Shown piece by piece: positions 14,695-18,726 of a DNA stretch of 18,726 nucleotides; positions within the stretch are counted from its first letter, which is position 1; each line of letters begins with the position of its first letter. Made by a program: the position numbers and the translations under genes. Source of the stretch: an uncultured Selenomonadaceae bacterium (lineage in GTDB: Bacteria > Bacillota > Negativicutes > Selenomonadales > Selenomonadaceae); the NCBI GenBank assembly GCA_905236325.1, contig CAJOPJ010000011.1, forward strand, positions 1-18,726. Direction: 5' to 3'. Below the pieces are notes generated by a model. The model was not told the DNA's origin, made no database searches, and worked only from the letters and a program-made list of their open reading frames with translations.

Positions 14695-15306
14695 ATGGAA
14701 CAAAAAAATTTGCGTACGCAAAAAAAATTGCAATTTAAAAATACAATACTCAATGCCGCCGCACAGGAATTTAAAGAACGCGGCTTCCTGAATACTTCCA
14801 TTTCAAATATTATGCAAACTGCCGGCTTGGGCGTTGGAACTTTTTATAACTACTTCAACTCTAAAGAAGAAGTCTTGATGAACTTAGTCAAAAATCTGTT
14901 CATGCAGGTTGAAGAAAAAATTTCAGCGCAAACAACAAAAAAATCTTCGTCGCTGGAACTTTTGAACTTTGCTTGCCAATTAACAACCGAACTTATTGAC
15001 AACAACAGATTTATTTTGCCACTAATTTCAAGCGCAATGGAGTATTCCGATAAGCCGGAACAAATACCAAAAAACATTTCGCCGGGCTTTAGAAAAATTT
15101 TTGATGAAATAATTCAGCGCGGACAAAATCGTGGAGAATTTCGCGCCGATGTTCCTGCTGATTTAGTTTCTGAACTTTTCCACTCAATTTATCAAGCAGC
15201 TGCCTTCAGTAAATTGCAAATTCAATTTAAGGACAATGTTAATCTGAAATTGAAAATTTTAATTGATGGCTTGAAAGTTGGAACAAACAATAACAATTTC
15301 GACTGA
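14695..15306 (+). CDS. TetR/AcrR family transcriptional regulator
   Basis: A 203-residue DNA-binding regulator. The helix-turn-helix is clear at residues 19-62: ILNAAAQEFKERGF, SISNIMQTAGLGVGTFYNYF and NSKEEVLMNLV, the standard TetR N-terminal domain. The C-terminal part is helical, with the FRKIFDEIIQRGQNRGEFRAD turn common in this family, followed by a tail of Asn. The ATG has GGAGGG about 8 bases upstream. The gene is 22 bases after dapB and probably co-transcribed. Ligand and target are unknown; no clear palindromic operator was seen in the 98 bases downstream. Confidence 0.9.
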   Translation: MEQKNLRTQKKLQFKNTILNAAAQEFKERGFLNTSISNIMQTAGLGVGTFYNYFNSKEEVLMNLVKNLFMQVEEKISAQTTKKSSSLELLNFACQLTTELIDNNRFILPLISSAMEYSDKPEQIPKNISPGFRKIFDEIIQRGQNRGEFRADVPADLVSELFHSIYQAAAFSKLQIQFKDNVNLKLKILIDGLKVGTNNNNFD

Positions 15307-15325
15307 AAACAATAAAAAATTCCTG

Positions 15326-15354
15326 TTGCCAATCTGAAAATACAATGTTAAAAT
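15326..15354 (+). promoter_or_regulatory. Promoter of the HPr-like gene
   Basis: TTGCCA (15326-15331) and TAAAAT (15349-15354) are spaced 17 bases, about 50 bases before the ATG. The leader contains TCGTC-AGG-GACGA, a 5-bp hairpin followed after GGC by five T, a weak candidate attenuator. Confidence 0.6.
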
Positions 15355-15404
15355 GCGTGCGTCGTCAGGGACGAGGCTTTTTAAACTCAGGGGAGTTGAT
15401 TAAA

Positions 15405-15743
15405 ATGAAAAAAAATAAATTGGCATATAAAAACGAAGGAATGGAAAATATAACTATTGATCCTGTAATTCCAACTTTGGCAACAGTCATTTCATTTATG
15501 CTTGTTTCAAAAGTTAAACTTTGTTTTCGCGAATGTTCAAAAATTATCAAAATTGCCGAAGAAACCGGTTGCATTATAGAAATTGCTTCCGGAACAAAAT
15601 CCGGCACTTCAGAAAGTATCTTATCTTTAGTTAATTTAGGTATCACTGTCGATAAAAGCCTTGTTCTGACAATTAAAGGTACAAAAAATCAAGAAGCACT
15701 TAAGCGCGTTTCAAAAATTATCAATGGTACTTCAGAAGAATAA
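15405..15743 (+). CDS. HPr-like protein lacking the phosphorylatable histidine
   Basis: A 112-residue protein. From residue 40 on it aligns without gaps to Bacillus HPr: Cys40 stands at the place of His15, Arg42 at Arg17, Glu43 at Pro18, and Ser71 at the regulatory Ser46, with SILSLVNLGI matching SIMGVMSLGI and SLVLTIKGTKNQEAL matching the last strand and helix. Gapless spacing of 31 residues between the His15 and Ser46 positions is the strongest evidence. The loss of His means it cannot take phosphate from enzyme I in the usual way, as in Crh of Bacillus, which has Gln there; a regulatory role is inference. About 25 extra residues precede the fold. ATG 15405 follows GGGGAG by about 9 bases. 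Own promoter and terminator. Confidence 0.7.
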   Translation: MKKNKLAYKNEGMENITIDPVIPTLATVISFMLVSKVKLCFRECSKIIKIAEETGCIIEIASGTKSGTSESILSLVNLGITVDKSLVLTIKGTKNQEALKRVSKIINGTSEE

Positions 15744-15757
15744 TTTTTGATAATTGT

Positions 15758-15789
15758 CGGCTGGAAAAATTTTTCTAGCCGTTTTTTTT
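15758..15789 (+). terminator. Strong intrinsic terminator after the HPr-like gene
   Basis: A 24-base inverted repeat: CGGCTGGAAAAA pairs with TTTTTCTAGCCG, with one G-T wobble. The innermost A/T pairs open as the loop, and eight T follow. It separates the HPr-like gene from the lipid A/LPS operon. Confidence 0.9.
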
Positions 15790-15803
15790 GTTGAGAAATT
15801 TTA

Positions 15804-15832
15804 TTGCAGAAAAAAATTTTAATTGCTATAAT
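15804..15832 (+). promoter_or_regulatory. Promoter of the lpxL-lptCAB operon
   Basis: TTGCAG (15804-15809), 17 bases, then a perfect TATAAT (15827-15832) preceded by TGC, an extended -10. The start codon of the first gene is 43 bases downstream. The best promoter match in the window. Confidence 0.8.
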
Positions 15833-15875
15833 TGACAGGCATTTTATTTTTTTTTGTAAGGAGCGGTGACTAAAA

Positions 15876-16769
15876 ATGCTTTATAAATCATTGATGTTGT
15901 TCAGCAGATTTGTTCGACTGTTGCCTTACGGCGTGATTTTGTTTCTTGGCAAAATTTTAGGCAATTTGTATTATTTGTTAATAAAAAAACAACGCGAACG
16001 CGCAGTTTCACAAATGATGCCCGCCCTGCAAGTTTCTGAATCTGAGGCAAGAAAAATTGTTCGTGCGTCATTTGTAAATTTGGCTCGCACTGTGCTGGAT
16101 ATTTTTTATATGCCGAATTTAAACTCCAAAAATCTTTCTGACTACATACAAATTGATCATTTGGACAGAATGAAAACTGCACTGGCTGAAGGTCACGGCG
16201 TTGTTGTTTTAACAGGACATATCGGCACTTGGGAATGGCTTAGCGCGTCATTTACGCTGAATAATATGCCTGTCACTGCAATTGCAAAACTGCAACCGAA
16301 TCAAGAATATTCACGCGTGCTTGATGATTTGCGTGCAACAATAAATGTTGAAATTTTTAATCGCGGCACAAGCGAACTTTTGGCGGCAGGGCGTGCCTTA
16401 AAAAAAGGCAAAATTTTAGGCTTTCTTGCCGACCAAGACGGCGGACCCGGAGGTGCGTTTATAAATTTTTTAGGCAAAACTGCCTCAACGCCAATGGGAC
16501 CTGCCGTCTTTGCAAAAAAATTTAATTCGCCGGTTGTACCTGCCTTTATTTTGCGTCAACCCGACGGCAGACATTTAGTAAAAATTTTTGACATTATGCA
16601 CTTTGAAGATACAGGCGATACCGACGGCGATTTATTCAGATTTACAGAAAAAATGACAAAAATTATTGAACAGGTTATTCGAGAAAATCCAACTCAATGG
16701 CTTTGGTTTCAAAAGCGTTGGAATACTCCTGTTGAAATGAAAAAAGAAAATAAACACCACACAGTTTGA
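15876..16769 (+). CDS. Lipid A biosynthesis lauroyl acyltransferase family (LpxL/HtrB-like)
   Basis: A 297-residue membrane-associated acyltransferase. One hydrophobic segment near the N-terminus (residues 14-36) anchors it. The HxxxxE catalytic motif is TGHIGTWEWLS (His115, Glu120), followed by the substrate segments KLQPNQEYSRVLDDLR, FLADQDGGPGGAFINFLGKTASTPMGPA (the family's DQ and FFG-like block) and the C-terminal NPTQWLWFQKRW. The usual product is a secondary acyl chain on lipid A, from acyl-ACP, on the inner face of the inner membrane. ATG 15876 has AAGGAG upstream. Its place directly ahead of lptC fits lipopolysaccharide maturation and export in one operon. The exact position acylated cannot be told. 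Confidence 0.92.
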   Translation: MLYKSLMLFSRFVRLLPYGVILFLGKILGNLYYLLIKKQRERAVSQMMPALQVSESEARKIVRASFVNLARTVLDIFYMPNLNSKNLSDYIQIDHLDRMKTALAEGHGVVVLTGHIGTWEWLSASFTLNNMPVTAIAKLQPNQEYSRVLDDLRATINVEIFNRGTSELLAAGRALKKGKILGFLADQDGGPGGAFINFLGKTASTPMGPAVFAKKFNSPVVPAFILRQPDGRHLVKIFDIMHFEDTGDTDGDLFRFTEKMTKIIEQVIRENPTQWLWFQKRWNTPVEMKKENKHHTV

Positions 16770-16778
16770 GGCGAAACG

Positions 16779-17357
16779 ATGGACAACAAATTAAAAATTT
16801 TAATGTCAGTAGGCGCAATTTTTTTTGTGTGTCTTGTTGTCTGGACAATTCGTACAACGCCAAAAGCACCGCCAATAATTGAAACAGTTGAACCGCCGGC
16901 AACAATGGAATATGAAGGTAACACAATTGTTGAAGAAGTGAACGGCAAGAAAATCTGGGAAATTACTTCAGATAGAATACGCGTCGATACTGCAAACCAA
17001 AATGTTGAATTTGAAACTATAAATGGCAAATTCTATCAAGAAGACGGCAGAGTTTTGGAACTTACTGCCAATGAAGGCAATTACAATCAGAAAACGCGCG
17101 ATATCCATGTTGAAGGCGAAGTTAAAGTTGTCGATAGCGACGGCAGTACACTAACTAGTGAAGAACTTAACTACACAGGCAAGGATGGCACAATCATTGC
17201 CTTAGATAATGTTCAAATTACCAAAGATGATTTACGCGCTTTTGGCGACCGTGCAGAAAGTAGCGATGGCTTTCAGCATTTTTTCCTCAAAGGTCATGCG
17301 CGTGTTCAAAAAGGCGTTAAAGATACTGAAGAATCGAGAATGGGGAATGTAGAATGA
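16779..17357 (+). CDS. lptC: LPS export ABC transporter periplasmic protein LptC
   Basis: A 192-residue bitopic protein: a short cytoplasmic start, one membrane helix (about residues 7-25, LMSVGAIFFVCLVVW), then a periplasmic beta-jellyroll. The repeated pattern (TSDRIRVDTANQNVEFE, LTANEGNYNQKTRDIHVEGEV, LTSEELNYTGKDGTIIALDNV) is the OstA/LptC fold shared with LptA. LptC receives LPS from the LptB2FG transporter and hands it to LptA. The gene starts 9 bases after the acyltransferase stop with GAGGCG as a weak binding site, and its stop overlaps the lptA start by ATGA. Length is typical. Confidence 0.92.
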   Translation: MDNKLKILMSVGAIFFVCLVVWTIRTTPKAPPIIETVEPPATMEYEGNTIVEEVNGKKIWEITSDRIRVDTANQNVEFETINGKFYQEDGRVLELTANEGNYNQKTRDIHVEGEVKVVDSDGSTLTSEELNYTGKDGTIIALDNVQITKDDLRAFGDRAESSDGFQHFFLKGHARVQKGVKDTEESRMGNVE

Positions 17358-18229
17358 AAAAAATTTTGTTGGCGGCGTTATTGACTGCAAGTTTTATAAC
17401 GACGGCGACAGTTACTGCTGAAAAAATTGATACTGATGACAGGAAATCAGAAATCACTGCAGATGAAATTGAGTACGACTCGGCAAGCGGAATTGCAAAG
17501 GCAACAGGAAGTGTCAATGCACGCAGTGAAGCTCCTCAAGCTGAACCTTCCGAACTAAACGCAGACACAGTTGAATATGACATGAATAGCGGAATTGTCA
17601 CGGCTGAAGGAAATGTTCTGCTTAAGCATGGAAACGACAAAGCTACAGGTGCGCGTGCAATGTACAATACGCAGACTTTTGAAGCCTATCTTTTGGAAAA
17701 TGTGATTGTTACACGCGACAATTTGAAAATTACCTGCAACAGCCTTCGTAGCGATGGTAAAGGTCATATGCAAGCCGACGGCAATGTTCACGGCGTACAA
17801 AATATTGCGCCAAATGAAAAATATCCCAACGGCGACACCAGAACTTTCATAGGCGATCATGTTGATTATTTTCCTGACGACCGCAAGCATATTTTAATTG
17901 CAACCGGCGGACTTATTACTACCGGCGACGGCACTTTCACAGCTGATCACATGGAAGGCTGGCTTGATGACGAACATTATATCGGCACCGGCAACGCCCA
18001 CGCAGTAAGTCCTCCAAGACAAATGGAAGCCGGCGGCGATAAAGCTGAATACTTTGGCAAGGAAAATGGAAAATTGGTTTTAACAGGCAACGCTTGGGCA
18101 ATTCAAGGCAATAACACTGTGCGCGGAAATAGATTGACAGTTTACATGGCTGAAGATAAAAATTTGCGCATTAAACCTGAATCTGAAAGTGCTGAACCAA
18201 CATTAGCCGAGCCTTTTGAGGAAAAATAA
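17354..18229 (+). CDS. lptA: LPS export periplasmic bridge protein LptA/OstA
   Basis: A 291-residue secreted protein with signal peptide (1 to about 22). Repeated beta strands of the OstA fold run along it: ITADEIEYDSASGIAKATGSV, LNADTVEYDMNSGIVTAEGNV, ARAMYNTQTFEAYLLENVIVT, FTADHMEGWLDDEHYIGTGNA, AEYFGKENGKLVLTGNA and NTVRGNRLTVYM. These make a continuous jellyroll that carries LPS across the periplasm. It is well over the E. coli length of about 185, with more strand repeats; longer LptA forms are known outside the Proteobacteria. The start overlaps lptC, and lptB follows within 2 bases. A proline/acidic tail ends it. Confidence 0.9.
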   Translation: MKKILLAALLTASFITTATVTAEKIDTDDRKSEITADEIEYDSASGIAKATGSVNARSEAPQAEPSELNADTVEYDMNSGIVTAEGNVLLKHGNDKATGARAMYNTQTFEAYLLENVIVTRDNLKITCNSLRSDGKGHMQADGNVHGVQNIAPNEKYPNGDTRTFIGDHVDYFPDDRKHILIATGGLITTGDGTFTADHMEGWLDDEHYIGTGNAHAVSPPRQMEAGGDKAEYFGKENGKLVLTGNAWAIQGNNTVRGNRLTVYMAEDKNLRIKPESESAEPTLAEPFEEK

Positions 18230-18231
18230 AA

Positions 18232-18726
18232 ATGCATATTGAAGCCAGAAATTTAGTAAAGTCGTTCAAAAAACGCGTGGTTGTTAATGAAGTTTCTTTG
18301 CGCGTTGAAAAAGGCGAAATTGTCGGCTTGCTCGGACCGAACGGCGCAGGTAAGACTACTTCATTTTATATGATTGTCGGACTTGAACAGCCGGATCGCG
18401 GCGAGGTTTATATTTCAGATGTAAATATTTCGCACTTGCCAATTTATCGCCGCGCTCAACTTGGAATCGGCTACTTAACGCAGGAAGCCTCAATTTTCCG
18501 CAAGCTGACTGTCACTGAAAATATTATGGCAATTTTGGAAACTACAAATAAGCCGCGTTCAGTTTGCAATCAACGCCTTGAGGAACTGCTTGAGGAATTT
18601 AATATCAACCATGTTCGCGACAGGAAAGGAACTGAACTTTCGGGCGGTGAGCGGCGGCGTGTTGAAATTGCGCGTTGTTTAGCCTTAGAGCCACAATTTA
18701 TTTTGCTTGATGAGCCTTTCGCAGGT
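18232..18726 (+). CDS. lptB: LPS export ABC transporter ATPase LptB, N-terminal 165 residues (cut by window edge)
   Basis: The ATPase that powers LPS extraction from the inner membrane with LptF and LptG. Visible motifs: Walker A GPNGAGKTT, the Q-loop segment YLTQEASIFRKLTVTENIMAIL, which is diagnostic for LptB among ABC ATPases, the signature LSGGERRR, and Walker B FILLDEP. The H-loop and C-terminus lie beyond the edge. ATG 18232 is 2 bases after the lptA stop, with GAGGAA upstream inside the lptA end. The lptFG permease genes are not in the window. Confidence 0.96.
   Translation, partial: MHIEARNLVKSFKKRVVVNEVSLRVEKGEIVGLLGPNGAGKTTSFYMIVGLEQPDRGEVYISDVNISHLPIYRRAQLGIGYLTQEASIFRKLTVTENIMAILETTNKPRSVCNQRLEELLEEFNINHVRDRKGTELSGGERRRVEIARCLALEPQFILLDEPFAG

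Noticed and set aside
1..18726. tRNA, rRNA, insertion-sequence ends, attachment sites, origin
   Set aside because: Read on both strands; no cloverleaf, rRNA core, transposase with terminal repeats or iteron cluster was seen. The Rpn gene, though often named transposase, has no visible element ends.

Overview
The window is AT-rich and gene-dense. It most likely comes from a Gram-negative-type (diderm) Firmicute of the class Negativicutes. Strong GGAGG ribosome binding sites, several TTG/GTG starts and Firmicute-style genes (birA with a DNA-binding domain, comEB, an HPr-like protein) occur beside an LPS-export operon (lpxL/htrB-like, lptC, lptA, lptB). No rRNA, tRNA, CRISPR array or insertion sequence was seen. 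The taxonomic guess is inference from gene content.

Left block (1-5934). A minus-strand operon reads L-asparaginase II, birA (TTG start), an Rpn/PD-(D/E)XK nuclease with a 12-bp tandem repeat near its 3' end, and the start of a family-2 glycosyltransferase (GT-A, cut by the window edge). GT-A carries a run of 12 G in its coding strand. A near-identical 5' segment of a second glycosyltransferase (GT-B, 3191) points the opposite way, so asparaginase-birA-rpn is flanked by inverted repeats. GT-B is translationally coupled to an acetolactate synthase large subunit (ilvB).

Middle block (5931-9755). A LysR-type regulator gene, broken by a one-base shift in a T run, is divergent from an MFS transporter, a cyclophilin-like lipoprotein and a secreted YcjY/dienelactone-hydrolase-type protein. 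About 40 bp of the lysR-MFS control region recurs just ahead of the hydrolase gene. A bidirectional terminator separates this block from a minus-strand putative glycosyltransferase of an unassigned family. That gene's promoter lies back to back with that of a membrane diguanylate cyclase.

Right block (12745-18726). comEB (dCMP deaminase) is on the minus strand. A plus-strand unit follows: helical lipoprotein, dapB and a TetR regulator. Next is a separately promoted small protein that aligns without gaps to HPr but has Cys in place of the phosphorylatable His15, closed by a strong terminator. A clear extended -10 promoter then starts the lpxL-like/lptC/lptA/lptB operon, which runs off the right edge.

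The observations most worth checking are the poly-G tract and inverted glycosyltransferase copies, which suggest surface-glycan phase variation; the His-less HPr homologue; the duplicated operator/promoter segment; and the lysR frameshift.
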